A model generated the notes under the pieces. It was given only the letters and a program-made list of their open reading frames with translations. It made no database searches and was not told where the DNA came from. This document shows, in pieces, positions 44,950-55,269 of a stretch of 64,000 bases of DNA. The stretch's first letter is position 1; each line of letters opens with the position of its first letter. Source of the DNA: Hydrangea macrophylla (Eukaryota; Streptophyta; Magnoliopsida; Cornales; Hydrangeaceae); assembly GCA_033977485.1 (NCBI GenBank), contig CM066994.1, positions 49,625,155 to 49,689,154 of the forward strand, given 5' to 3'. Made by a program: the position numbers and the translations under genes.

Positions 44950-47150
44950 ATGTGTCATTCAGATTTCAACTCGTCGTCCCGATCGGAAGACGAACAGTTG
45001 CGGTCTGGGTCTATGAGCACGAGCCTAGATCCCCCCTCATCGGCCCCCTCTGACCAGCATAGTGAGGGTAGAATACCTGCCCGGGCGTCTCACGATGAGG
45101 CGCACCGGGCTTCTCCCGTAGCCTCGACATCTCGGGGGTCGGGCGACAAGGGGTCTGTACCGAACAGTCCCGGGGTCGTCTTCTCATGCGAGTCCATTGT
45201 CATTACTCTGCGTGGCCCTGACTTGGATCGTATTAGAGACAGATATGACCTTCCCGGACCCTTTTCTCTTGCTCTCCATAATGGCGGAGCTCACTTCCAT
45301 GAGTCGGGCTTCGTCACTTTACATGAGGACGCTTTCATTGCGGGCCTTCGCTTGCCTATCCACCCAGTTGGCCGGGACGCACTCATCTACCTCGGGATCT
45401 CTCCCGGGCAGTTCGCCCCGAATGGCTGGCAATATCTGATGGGGTGCATATCCTTGTGGCCCCAAGTCCTCGGGTATGAGCTTACTTTGCAGGAGTTCTT
45501 CTGGACCCACCGGCCCTTCAAAGTCCACGGGGAGTCCGGCTTCTTTTCGCTCGGGGCCAGGCAGGGGCGGAAGATAATTGTCAACTGCCCGAGCAATAAT
45601 AAGGGATGGAAGAAGAAATTTTTCCAAGTGTCCACCCTGGGGCTATGTGAGAAGGCACCGGGTACTCAGTTGAGGACCTCCTGGGCGGGGGAACTGAGGA
45701 GTAAGCCCGAGCACTCTACCTAGTCTCTTTCTTTCCTGCTTTGTCTCTTTCTTTTTGCCATGACTAACCCGTTTGTGTGTTTACTTTGCAGTGGGATCAG
45801 TTGACCCGCCCAGTCTTTCGGACGAGTTACAAGCGAGGATTCTATCTTTGGTAGAGGACCCGACCAATATTAATAAGGTGTTGACCCGGTCGGGGAGTCC
45901 GAAGATCTCGTACAAGCCTCAACACCGCTTCACAGCTCCCATCCTCCCGGTGATCATCCCTGGTAAACACCATTGCTTGACCGTCCAATTTTCTCTACAC
46001 TGCTGACTCTTGACATACTTTTGGTTTTGTAGAGATGGCTCCCAAAAACGCGGCGGCGTTGAAGGAGAAAGAGGCAGCCTTGATGGCTCAGGCTGGCTAG
46101 AAGAGGAAGAAACCAGCTCCCGCTGAGGGCCAGCCCCTGAAGAGGATCTCCCGGGGGATATCCATCCGGGCTGGGAAAGAAGCTGCTGCTGCTTCTACGC
46201 CCGTGGTAACAATTGCTGCACCACTACCACCACCTCCTAGCGTAACCACTGCTGTGCCTTCAACACTCCCCCCAGTAGCCAAACCGTCCGGGGTCTCCTT
46301 CCCGACCATGGAGGAGGCTCGTGCGGGCCCCTTTTCGCTGCTGGAGACCGAGACAGCGAACAACTTCCGCGGAAGGGTACGACCCGGGCTGTTGCAGAGT
46401 CAGGTCGACAAGTGCGCCCTGATGAGCCCCGAGACCACTATCGGTTGGCTATATAGGATCAGCCACTTGGTAAGTTTCTTTGCATATAAACCTTAACCTT
46501 TTTTCCTTGCATGCACTGACGTTTCCTTGTTCTTGCAGATTGGCTGTATTGCTGCCGGGGCTGAGACCACCATTCCCGGTGTTGCTGAGAGGTTGGCCGT
46601 TGCTGAGGCCAACCTTTCCGTGGAGAGGGCTGCTCGGGAATCCGCGGAGTTTGCCCTCACCGTGGAGGAAGAAAGATCCCGGGCAACAGCCCTGGAGCTG
46701 GGGGAGGTCCGTGACTCCCTGTCAACCGAGCGGGTTGCCCGGAAGGCTACGGCTGCGGAGGCCGGGAGGGTCACCGCCGAGAAGATTGCTGAGGCTAAGG
46801 TTGCAGCCTCAGAGTCCGCGAAGATCTCTGTCGAGAAGGATCTTGAAGCTATGACGGCCACGCTCTCGGAGCTTACTGCTGCTCGGGAGGCTGAAGCCAA
46901 AGAAGCTGAGGAGAAATTCGAGGCTGGGTTCCTCACAGGCTACGCCGACCTGGCGAAGCGGGCTGCTGCTGACCATCCTGACTGGGATCTGTTCGGGTAC
47001 TCCTGGGGCGAGTCCAGTTATTGGAAAGAGGGCCAGGCTGACTCCGAGGTCGCTGCTGAAGCCGAGGTTACCGCTGAAGCTGCGCCGGTCGGGGGCCCCT
47101 CCGTTGATGAGCAGGCCGCGAGGGAGGAGGAATTGGTGGTTGTAGATTAG
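44950..47150 (+). pseudogene. Antisense gene 2 of element A (PF04195-like), 4 exons, one nonsense codon
   Basis: Proposed exons 44950-45700, 45792-45962, 46033-46469 and 46539-47150 have GT-AG ends and one continuous frame of 656 codons. It is broken only by TAG at 46098-46100 (codon 330). Exon 1 carries the putative gypsy-type transposon (PF04195-like) domain: LPIHPVGRDALIYLG, GQFAPNGWQYLMG, LTLQEFFWTHRPF and NNKGWKKKFFQVS. Exon 3 begins Lys/Ala-rich. Exon 4 is an Ala/Glu-rich coiled coil (AVAEANLSVERAARESAEFA) and ends in acidic EEELVVVD. Element B has the same intron positions. Its function is unknown; it is not part of gag-pol and may regulate or assist the element. Confidence 0.8.
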
Positions 47151-48064
47151 TTTTTTGTTTTTTGTTTCTTGTTGTAGTTTTTTTTTTCTTTTTGTGGGGA
47201 GGCTACTACAACTGCCCCCAGGCTTTGTACAGTTTCATCTTAATTAATGAAAAGGTCCCTGAGGTCAAACTTTTCCTTCCATTAACTTGTTTCGTTTCTG
47301 TACTTTGCCTGTTTATAATTGCTAGTATCTGCTTAGTTTTTGGCCAACCTAACACCTGCCTTAGCAAATGTTTTAGGACCATAACCAGTAGAACGCCTAG
47401 TCTTTCTGACCTGTTTAAAAGGTAATTGCCCGGTGTATTATAGGAATACCCTGTTTTACCGTCCGGGATATATCTCTGATCACTGTAAGTACTTGGGAAT
47501 ATCTTCCAAGTTCTTGTAGTGACCGGTGTGATTCCCTGTTTTGGCCTAATATTCCCCTGCCCCCCAAGCATTTTGCTAAGGCGGGAGTGTGGCAGTTAGT
47601 AGCCATAGGAAATCGACCTGGAACATGGGTGGTTGAAGGGTCCTTTGAAGCTTGCCATCGTCGACCACCTAGGGGGCTGACCCCGTCGTCGGCTGGACCT
47701 AGGCTAAGCCTTGTTTAATTTCCTGTTTAGGTCTAGTATCCCCTTGCCACCTGTGCGTCTTGTGAAGGCGGGGGCGTGTTGAGGAGCGACCATAGGAAAC
47801 CGACCTGGAACATGGGTGGTTGCAGGGTCATTTTGTGCCTGGGTTCGGAGCCCGAGGTCTTTTTAGTGCCTTGGGGTTAGGCCCAAGGTCTTTGGTGCCT
47901 CGGGGTTAGGCCCGAGGTCTTTTGAGCATTGCACGTTGTACTGACAGGAGTAAATTTCAAGTAAACCTTGCAATTTTATTTAAAAAGAAAAATTTATAAT
48001 GGTTGCTCGATCAGAGCTACAAAAGGAAATTTCTCTACCAATACTAAATTCCCGTGGGCAAATG
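47151..48064. other. 3' flank of antisense gene 2 and spacer to integrase
   Basis: Holds the antisense 3' end block (about 47200-47260). It also has three about 30 bp repeats of GGGGTTAGGCCCGAGGTCTT (47826-47930), also found in element B at 58948-59041. Otherwise no coding. Confidence 0.65.
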
Positions 48065-49297
48065 CTACTGATAATACTTGCGGAGGTGTTGCACGTTCCA
48101 AGGATGAGAGAGATCGAGCCCGTCCATGCTCTGTAGCCAGTAGGTTCCCGGTCGGTTGACCCGGGTTACTTTATATGGGCCTTCCCAGTTTGGCCCCAAT
48201 TTCCCATGGCTCGGGATTTGGGTAGACTGGTTCACTGCCTTGAGGACGAGGTCTCCGACTTGAAAACTGCGGTGCTTCACCTTGCTATTATAGTATCGAG
48301 AAACCCGTTGCTTGTAGGCCGCCACCTTTAGGTAGGCTTGGTCTCTCCTTTCCTTCACCAGATCTAGTTCTGACCGGAGGGCTTCTTCGTTATTCGGCGT
48401 ACTGAAGTTGGCCACCTGGTATGTCGGCAACCCGAGCTCTGTGGGGACTACTGCCTCAAATTCGTAAGTTAAAGAGAACGGTGTTTCGCCTGTTGCCGCT
48501 CGGGGTGTAGTGCGGTAAGCCCACAGGAGGGTCGGTAGCTCTTTAACCCACATCCCTTTGGCGCCTTCAAGCCTTGTTTTGATTGAGTGCAAGATTGTTC
48601 GGTTGGTTACCTCGGCTTGACCGTTGGCTTGTGGGTGCTCGGGGGAGGAGTAATGATTCAGTATCCCGTAGCCCGAGCAGAATTGCCTGAAGATAGGGGT
48701 GTCAAATTGTCTACCGTTATCGCTGACCAGGACCCGGGGAATGCCGAACCGACTGAGAATGTTCCTTTCCACAACGCACTCCATTTTCCTTTCGGTTATT
48801 GTCGCCAAGGGCTCGGCCTCTGCCCATTTGGTGAAGTAGTCAACAGCTATCACGGCAAATTTAACCTGTCCCTTTCCCATTGGTAAGGGGCCAACAATGT
48901 CGATTCCCCACTGGGCGAACGACCAGGGACTGTGGATTGGAGTCTGGAGCTCTCCCGGTCGATTGATCATGGGAGAGTATCTCTGACACTTGTCACATCT
49001 TCTGACGTACTCCTGGGAATCTCGGGCCATGGTTGGCCAGTAGTAACCTTGCAGTAGGTCCTTCCTGGAGAGTGCCCGGCCTCCAATGTGGTTCCCGCAC
49101 ACTCCTTCGTGGATTTCGAATAGTATTGCTGGGACCTGTGCGGGGTGAACACAGTGGAGGTACGGGATAGTGAATCCCCTCTTATAGAGAATACCGTCAA
49201 CAAGGTGGTATCGTGCTGCCCGGTACTTGACCCGACGGGCTTCTTCTTTGTCGTCTGGTAGCACCACTATCGTCAAGAACGTCACAAGTGGGTCCAT
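48065..49297 (-). CDS. Element A integrase (410 codons, intact)
   Basis: Inserts the cDNA copy into the genome. Zinc-binding residues appear in HCVHPAQVP / HEGVCGNH and CDKCQ. The core has GIDIVGP (first Asp), VSDNGRQF (second Asp) and NGQAEVTNR (Glu). The C-terminal part GPNWEGPYKVTRV is the GPY/F-type domain. No chromodomain follows. It opens in a different frame from the RT-RNase H frame and overlaps its end by 16 bp, so a one-base shift separates the two in this copy. Element B continues here as ..SWMDP.., indicating that pol was once one frame. Confidence 0.93.
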   Translation of the reverse strand: MDPLVTFLTIVVLPDDKEEARRVKYRAARYHLVDGILYKRGFTIPYLHCVHPAQVPAILFEIHEGVCGNHIGGRALSRKDLLQGYYWPTMARDSQEYVRRCDKCQRYSPMINRPGELQTPIHSPWSFAQWGIDIVGPLPMGKGQVKFAVIAVDYFTKWAEAEPLATITERKMECVVERNILSRFGIPRVLVSDNGRQFDTPIFRQFCSGYGILNHYSSPEHPQANGQAEVTNRTILHSIKTRLEGAKGMWVKELPTLLWAYRTTPRAATGETPFSLTYEFEAVVPTELGLPTYQVANFSTPNNEEALRSELDLVKERRDQAYLKVAAYKQRVSRYYNSKVKHRSFQVGDLVLKAVNQSTQIPSHGKLGPNWEGPYKVTRVNRPGTYWLQSMDGLDLSHPWNVQHLRKYYQ

Positions 49298-51159
49298 CCA
49301 GCTGGGTCCCAGGGTGACGGGTCTACCTCTATGCCTTTTGAGTTGATCACACTCGGCTCAGGTAGGTATTGTATCCGTATCCCGGGCAAGTCTGACTCAG
49401 AAGACGAGGCAAGGCGAGCCAACCGGTCGGCTCTGGTATTTTCTTCTCTGGGTATCTGCATGATGGAGAATCCCCGGAGCTGCTTGGAAATCGCTCGGAC
49501 AAGGGCCAGGTAGGCTACCATGCTGTCTTCCCGCGCTTCGTACTCTTGGTTAACCTGGTTGACCACGAGCTGGGAGTCGCTGTATCCTTGGACCTGTTGC
49601 GCGCTCATAGAAATGGCCAATTGCAGTCCGACCAGTAGGGCTTCGTATTTAGCCTCGTTATTGGAGGCACTAAACCCGAACCTCAATGCATATTCAAGTT
49701 GGATGCCGTCAGGGGTAGTTAAGTAGATTCCTGCCCCACTGCCTTGCTGATTGGATGAACCGTCCATGTGCAGTACCCAAGTAGGGATATCAGAGTGTAA
49801 CCCGGGAGGTAGGGCCGGCGGCTCGGACTCTTTAGCCGGGTCTTCTGGATATGTGAACTCAACCAGAAAGTCAACCACGGCTTGTCCCTTGATGGCCGTC
49901 CGGGGTCGGTAGATCACTTCGAACTCTTCCAACTCTAATGCCCACTTGACGAGCCTCCCGGACGTGTCTGGACGGCTGAGGATTCTGCGAAGAGGTTGAT
50001 CTGTGAGGACCACGATGGCATGGGCCTGAAAGTAAGGGCGGAGCCTCCGGGCCGAGGTGATAATGGCGAATGCCAGTTTTTTGATGCTGGAGTATCTGCT
50101 CTCTGCGCCCTGTAACGCCCGGATGGTGTAGTACACTGGGAACTGTATCCCGTGCTCTTCTCGGATTAATGCCGAGCTAACTGCAGATGGTGACACTGCC
50201 AAGTGTAAAAATAATTCTTCCCCGGGCACGGGTGTTGAGAGTAGAGGAGGGGAAGCCAGGTACTTCTTGAGTTCCCGGAATGCCTCTTCGCACTCCTCTG
50301 ACCATTGGAACGCCTTGCGGAGGATTTTGAAGAATGGCAGGCACCGGTCGGTAGCTCGGGAGACAAATCTGTTTAATGCGGCCACCCGTCCGGCTAAGCT
50401 TTGAACCTCCTTTGTTGATTTGGACGACCGCATGTTGATGATGGCCTTGATCTTCTCGGGGTTTGCCTCAATCCCCCGTCTGCTGACTAAGTTGCCCAGA
50501 AATTTCCCGTACGAGACGCCAAAGGTGCATTTGGCCGGGTTCAACCTCATCCTGAATTTTCTCAAAATGCTGAAGGCCCGGGCCAGATGCTCGAGGTGGT
50601 CGGGCTCGTCCAGGCTCTTGACCAGTAGATCATCCACATATACCTCCATGGTCTTTCCAATGAGGTCTTTGAACATGTAGTTGACCAGGCGCTGGTAGGT
50701 GGCCCCGGCATTCTTGAGACCGAATGGCATCACCTTATAGTAGTACGTGCCCTGGTCAGTGTTGAACACCGTCTTCTCTTCGTCCTCGGGGTACATGCTG
50801 ATCTGGTTGTACCCCGAGTAAGCGTCCATGAATGAGAGGAGTGAGTGACCCGCCGTGGAGTCTACAAGGAGGTCTATCCTGGGTAGCGGGTAGCAATCAT
50901 TGGGGCAAGCTTTGTTGAGGTCGGTAAAGTCCACGCACATCCTCCACTTCCCGCTGCTTTTCTTGACAAGTAGAACATTGGCTAGCCAGTCGGGATAGTG
51001 GACTTCTCGTATGGAACGGGCTTTGAGGAGCTTCTCGACCTCTTCACTCACTGCCTTCTGTCTCTCGGGGGCCATGCCCCTCCTTTTCTGCTTCACCGGC
51101 CTGCAATCTGGACTGATGTTGAGGCGATGGGACATTACCTGGGGGTCAATCCCAGGCAT
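49282..51159 (-). CDS. Element A reverse transcriptase, RNase H and second RNase H (625 codons)
   Basis: Copies element RNA into DNA. RT blocks: SIREVHYPDWLANVLLVKKS, VDFTDLNKACP, FMDAYSGYNQI, MPFGLKNAGATYQRLV, and catalytic YVDD. The Ty3 RNase H follows (LTDQPLRRILSRPD, WALELEEFEV). After a linker (EFTYPEDP) comes the archaeal-type RNase H ([51 protein letters not shown]), diagnostic of the Tat lineage. The frame is open from the protease junction to a stop just inside the integrase start. Confidence 0.95.
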   Translation of the reverse strand: MPGIDPQVMSHRLNISPDCRPVKQKRRGMAPERQKAVSEEVEKLLKARSIREVHYPDWLANVLLVKKSSGKWRMCVDFTDLNKACPNDCYPLPRIDLLVDSTAGHSLLSFMDAYSGYNQISMYPEDEEKTVFNTDQGTYYYKVMPFGLKNAGATYQRLVNYMFKDLIGKTMEVYVDDLLVKSLDEPDHLEHLARAFSILRKFRMRLNPAKCTFGVSYGKFLGNLVSRRGIEANPEKIKAIINMRSSKSTKEVQSLAGRVAALNRFVSRATDRCLPFFKILRKAFQWSEECEEAFRELKKYLASPPLLSTPVPGEELFLHLAVSPSAVSSALIREEHGIQFPVYYTIRALQGAESRYSSIKKLAFAIITSARRLRPYFQAHAIVVLTDQPLRRILSRPDTSGRLVKWALELEEFEVIYRPRTAIKGQAVVDFLVEFTYPEDPAKESEPPALPPGLHSDIPTWVLHMDGSSNQQGSGAGIYLTTPDGIQLEYALRFGFSASNNEAKYEALLVGLQLAISMSAQQVQGYSDSQLVVNQVNQEYEAREDSMVAYLALVRAISKQLRGFSIMQIPREENTRADRLARLASSSESDLPGIRIQYLPEPSVINSKGIEVDPSPWDPAGWTHL

Positions 51160-51616
51160 ATCCTCGTGACTCTAAGCAAAGACGTCCAGGTTTTGCCCCC
51201 CGGCGTAACGAGCTGACGTAGCTACTCCGGGCGGTGGTCTGATCTCCACGCAAGCATCCGGGCCCCTGAGGAGTTGGGAACTTCACTGTTAAGGTGTAGG
51301 TGGAGACGACTGCTCTGGCCCTGTTGAGGGTCGGCCTGCCAAGGATGACATTATAGGCCGACGGGGCTTCTACGATCACGAAATTGGTCAGCACAGAGGC
51401 CTGCTGAGGGTAGGTCCCCATGAGAACTGGAAGCTCGATTGTCCCGAACGGTTGTGTGCTGGAGCCGTTGAATCCAATCAGGGGTGTAGCGACCGGCCGG
51501 AGCCGATCCCTAGCGATCCCGAGTTGATCGAATGTTGACGTGAACATAATGTCGGACGAGCTGCCTATGTCCACCAGCACTCTCTTGACCATATAGTTTG
51601 CTATAGAAAGCAACAC
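51146..51616 (-). CDS. Element A aspartic protease region
   Basis: Retroviral-type aspartic protease that processes Gag-Pol. The active-site strand reads VLVDIGSSSDIMF, so the usual D-T/S-G is D-I-G here, which may impair activity. A flap-like YPQQASVLTNFVIV and the ILGRPTLN motif near the end are typical. It overlaps the RT frame by 14 bp. Confidence 0.85.
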   Translation of the reverse strand: MLLSIANYMVKRVLVDIGSSSDIMFTSTFDQLGIARDRLRPVATPLIGFNGSSTQPFGTIELPVLMGTYPQQASVLTNFVIVEAPSAYNVILGRPTLNRARAVVSTYTLTVKFPTPQGPGCLRGDQTTARSSYVSSLRRGAKPGRLCLESRGYAWD

Positions 51617-51699
51617 TACTAGCGGGTCATCGTGGGGGTAGTGGACGCCCTGCAGGTCGTCGGATGTGAATGTTAGAACATCGGTTGGGGAGGAGCCGG

Positions 51700-53382
51700 T
51701 GGATTGGACCTGCTAGACATCCTCTCGGGATGTCCGAGCATGCCTCTTCCGTGCCGACTGTGAATCGCCTCCGCCTGACGTTCCTCCGAAGATCACGTGG
51801 ATGTGGCCCAGTGGTGGTGGCTGATCAGGAGCTCGAGTGTCCTGCCGGGGTCGTCTATCTGCTGTGACGAACTCAGCGAGGTGTCCCTGCTCGATTAGCT
51901 TCTCTATTGCCATCTTTAATTTGAAGCAATCCTACGTTTCATGGCCATGATCCCTGTGGTAACGGTAAAATTTATCCCGGTTCTGCTTACCGGGCGGTGC
52001 TCTGAGCTTGGCTGGCTGCTGAAGCAACCTCTGCGCTTCTGCGGCGGCCATGACTTCATGTATGGGCTGGGAAAGGGGTGTGAAAGCGATCGGGGGCTGA
52101 CCTCGGCCATCCTTTTGATCTTGCTTTGGCTTCTTTCCCGAGCCCTTCTCGAATCCTTCATGCTTGCGGTTGGCCTTCGGGGATTCGTCTCCCGTCGGGC
52201 CTGCACGCTTCGCCTTCAGGAACTCCTCGGTATCAATGTATTTTCCGACCCTCTCCGAGAGCTCCACCAGGGTGGCCGGCCGGTCGGTCGCGATGGAACG
52301 ACGTGGCGACCTTGGTGTGTTGAACTCCCGAGCAGAAGGCCATGATTGCGGCCGTTTTGTTGAGGTCGGATCAGGAGCCTTTATTGGTTGAAATGGTCCA
52401 CGTATTCCCTCAAGGATTCCCCCTTACATTGCTTGACGGTCAACAATTGAGTGTCCGGTTGTGACCGGTCGAGCATCCCGACAAACTGGCTGATGAACAG
52501 CTTGCTGAGGGCTTTGAAATCATCGACCGTTCAGGGCTTCAAAGCGTGGAACCACTGTGCGGCTGGCCCCTTGAGGGTACTGGAGAAGGCCAGGCACAGT
52601 AGCTCATCCACCGTGGTGACCAGTGCCATCTGAGCCTTGTAAGTGCGGATGTGGTCCACCGAACTCCGTGTGCCGTCGTAGGAGCTGAGGTGAGGTGGTT
52701 TGAACTTCTGTAGAATAGGAAACCGTGTCACCCGAGCGGTATAGGGTGATTCAGTCTCCGTGTTGGTGAGGTTGTGGCCGGACTTGCGGTTCAGCCTCTC
52801 GATTTACTGCTACAGCTCCTCGACGTGGGCCTTTACGTCATCCCGCCCGGTCCTCCTCTTTGTATCCGAGCGGCAGGTTGGGTCTGATGACGAGGCCTCT
52901 TCCTCAAAGCGTGTCGACTTCGGGGATAGGGCCCGGCTCTGGGTCCGGGAAATGTTGTGCCTAAGATCCCCCCGGCTCAGGGCCGAAGGATCCTCGGCCG
53001 ATTCCCGGGCTCTCCGTCCAGACTCCTCCCCTCGGGCCGCGTGCCGCCGATCGATAATAATTCTGGCGTCCTCTACTCGGCGAGGATTGGACCGAGGTCG
53101 TCTTTGCGAGCTCCTGGTGGCGTGGCTGCGCTCTCCCTCGCTGGGGTGATCCCGGTCCGGTGGGGTCACCGGGGCGGAACGGGCTTGCCTTCGTGCCCGA
53201 GCAGGCCTCTGAATAGGGGCGCTCTTCTCGAGCTGATTCTCTGATGCGGGGCGTTTTTCCTGTTGGGCCATAAGTGCCTCTATCTGTTCCTGTGTTCGAC
53301 GCTGGCCCTCCAAGAGTTGTGCCAGCGCTGCCGATATTTGCTCGGTCGTCATGGCGGCTTTTTTACCCATATTTGGCGGCAT
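51700..53382 (-). pseudogene. Element A gag (several stops and frameshifts)
   Basis: Starts at 53382 (MPPNMGKKAA) with a Glu/Arg-rich N-terminal part. TAG/TAA codons follow at about 52806-52812. The retrotransposon gag domain (FKPPHLSSYDGTRS, HIRTYKAQM, KGPAAQWFHALKP) is cut by a stop at 52531. The C-terminal part carries the YHRDHGHET.DCFKLK motif with a stop inside. These breaks suggest the copy cannot move by itself. Confidence 0.88.
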
Positions 53383-53423
53383 GTTGATCAGTTGAGAATT
53401 TTTTGGTGAGAAGACTCAGTCAA

Positions 53424-53441
53424 TTCCCACAGACGGCGCCA
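53424..53441 (-). other. Primer binding site of element A
   Basis: On the minus strand TGGCGCCGTCTGTGGGAA begins three bases inside the 5' LTR. TGGCGCC is the usual start of plant non-chromovirus Ty3 primer sites. I do not assign the tRNA. Confidence 0.75.
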
Positions 53442-53444
53442 AAC

Positions 53445-54060
53445 TGATGATGCCTAAAACTGGTAAGAAAGGTTTAGAGAGAGAAAGAGACAAAGAACAA
53501 CTTGTATGTGGTTCGGTCTCGTTAATGAGGTGACCTACGTCCACGATTGCGTCTGTGCGCTCTCACTAGCAGATCACCGGCGGGCCTGGTGAGCCAACAA
53601 AGGTGGGCGGTACTACCAGTAATACCGGCCGGGTATATGCGTATGGTGGTGAGTTCTCTGTTGAATGCTTGTTAGCTAGAGAATTATTTTTGGGGTCCCC
53701 TTAAACAGGGTAGGTGGGCTCTTTTATAGATGCAAGAGTCCACCCTTACATGGTAAGTTGATAGGATTAGGAAGCCTAATCTAATCACAATAGATTTGCA
53801 TGATTTTAGGAGAGATTCCTAAGTGGTTTAGGAAACTACCATATCTCCTTTCGCAGACTTATAGTTGATTTAGGAAACTGCTGGACAGGTCGGGATCGTG
53901 GGACACCGCGACCTTTATGCCTGGCCCGTTGATATGACTGCGCGGTTTGCATGAACACCTCGGGAATGCTCGGCCCCCCGGGGTGCGCCCATACTGGAAT
54001 AACCGGCGCTTCTGGGTGACGTGGCACTGGCTTCACAGCTTGATTATTTTGGACATATCA
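53445..54060 (-). repeat. 5' LTR of element A
   Basis: 616 bp, TGATGATGCC to GGACATATCA on the plus strand; the partner is 41627-42242. Confidence 0.95.
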
Positions 54061-54133
54061 TCCATTATTACCTTCACGATCGTTTACACTTGGACGTTAG
54101 CATTCAAGTGCACACACATTTCCAATTGTGTCA

Positions 54134-54653
54134 ATTACAATAAACTCAAAGCATGCTCAAAGAGAGGAACAAGGATGAAAAATGAAAAAGACTACAATGA
54201 ACCGAAATCCACATGTTACATTATTAAACCATCAAAGAAACATTGATTACCAAATTTTCAAAAGATGTACAAAAAAATCCAATTAGCTAGCCATAAGCTT
54301 GCTACCACAAGGCTGAGAAGCCAATGAAGTAAAAAAAGAGTAATTATATCAAAACAAGGATAACAAAAGCTATCCATCATGTTCCAGCCACCCAATGAAA
54401 ATGTTTTCAAATGAAAGTAGCCAATGTTTTGAAAATGAGATTCAACTTTGGCCTAACAAGAATAGCTTTACGACCAAGACCAAACCTAGTCTACGACCAA
54501 TAAGGAAACCTCCACCACTTGCATTGTAATTTTTATGGTTACCAAAATATCTGGATAACAAAATCAGTAAAACTGCAGTATGAAGACTCAAGATGCTAAA
54601 ATGAAGACATCAAACTTTAAGTATCAATTATGCAGTATGGTAAGAAGACTAGT
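54134..54653. other. Non-repetitive flank, once next to the GLTP promoter
   Basis: Removing the family X LTR and element A joins 40253 to 54134, so this stretch was originally about 0.3-0.8 kb upstream of the GLTP ATG. No open gene was recognised. A short minus-strand frame near 54490-54530 reads GGGFLIGRRLGL but is unconvincing. Confidence 0.5.
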
Positions 54654-55269
54654 TGATAATGCCAAAAATTGGTAAGAGTAATAAAGAGAGAGAGATGATG
54701 ACATGATGAATTGTGTGTGGTTCGACCCCGTTAATGAGGTGACCTATGTCCACGTGGTGCGTTAGTGTGCTACACTTGTAGATCACCGGCGGGCCTAGTG
54801 AGCCAACAATTGGGCGGCACTACCAGTAATACTGGCCGGGTATATGCGTATGATATCAGTATCTAGCTATTCTTTAGGTTAAGAATGCCATCCCCTTGAT
54901 GGGGGGTGAGTGGTCCCTTTTATAGGTGTAAGAGACCACCCGTACATGGTAACTGATGAGATAAGGAAACTCCATCTAATTACAATTGGATGAGCATACA
55001 TCATGGAAGGTTTCCTAAGTAGATTAGGAAACTATCTACACTTTCCATTAGTCTTCTGACTGATTTAGGGAATTGCTGAACAACTTGGTTGTCAAGCTGC
55101 ACATTATAAAAGGCTACTGCACCGCATGCCCGGGCATTGCGAGCATCCCGAACGGTAAAAGCAAAACACCTCGGGACTGGTGGGCCACAAGCTCCCCTTC
55201 CAGATAGTCCCGGGCCTTTCGCTGCTGACGTGGGGGCTTGACTTTAGCAGAATATTTCTGAACATATCA
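54654..55269 (-). repeat. 3' LTR of element B
   Basis: 616 bp, TGATAATGCC to GAACATATCA, co-linear with the element A LTRs. Confidence 0.93.

Larger units (their letters stand above)
41627..54060 (-). mobile_element. Element A: Tat-type Ty3 retrotransposon with antisense genes, 12.4 kb
   Basis: Both LTRs are 616 bp (TGATGATGCC..GGACATATCA) and flanked by TCCAG and TCCAT. On the minus strand the order is 5' LTR, primer site, gag, protease, RT, two RNase H domains, integrase, then a 5.8 kb region with plus-strand genes, polypurine tract and 3' LTR. A second, archaeal-type RNase H and a long 3' antisense region are known marks of the Tat lineage. The LTRs differ at about 24 sites by hand count (about 4%), mostly transitions. 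Confidence 0.95.
40254..54133 (+). mobile_element. Family X LTR, copy 2 (solo), split by element A
   Basis: 40254-41626 plus 54061-54133, about 1.45 kb. It starts TGAATAGAGG and ends TTGTGTCA. ATTAT precedes (40249-40253) and ATTAC follows (54134-54138). It matches copy 3 in order: GTGTATTA.., TTATGCATACTTTTATGCCC, ACGGTCGC(A/G)TGGCCGCAAA, TATA (CCCTATAAATACC, about 40762) and GGGATCGACCTGGACTT. Its array A is decayed to TCGATTGG-like words at about 40648-40730. No array B is clear. Confidence 0.88.

Noticed and set aside
45387..45635. Minus-strand frames opposite the antisense gene (also 43174-43538, 46493-46936, 57183-57653)
   Set aside because: Shadow frames of the plus-strand coding exons, lacking gag-pol or other motifs.
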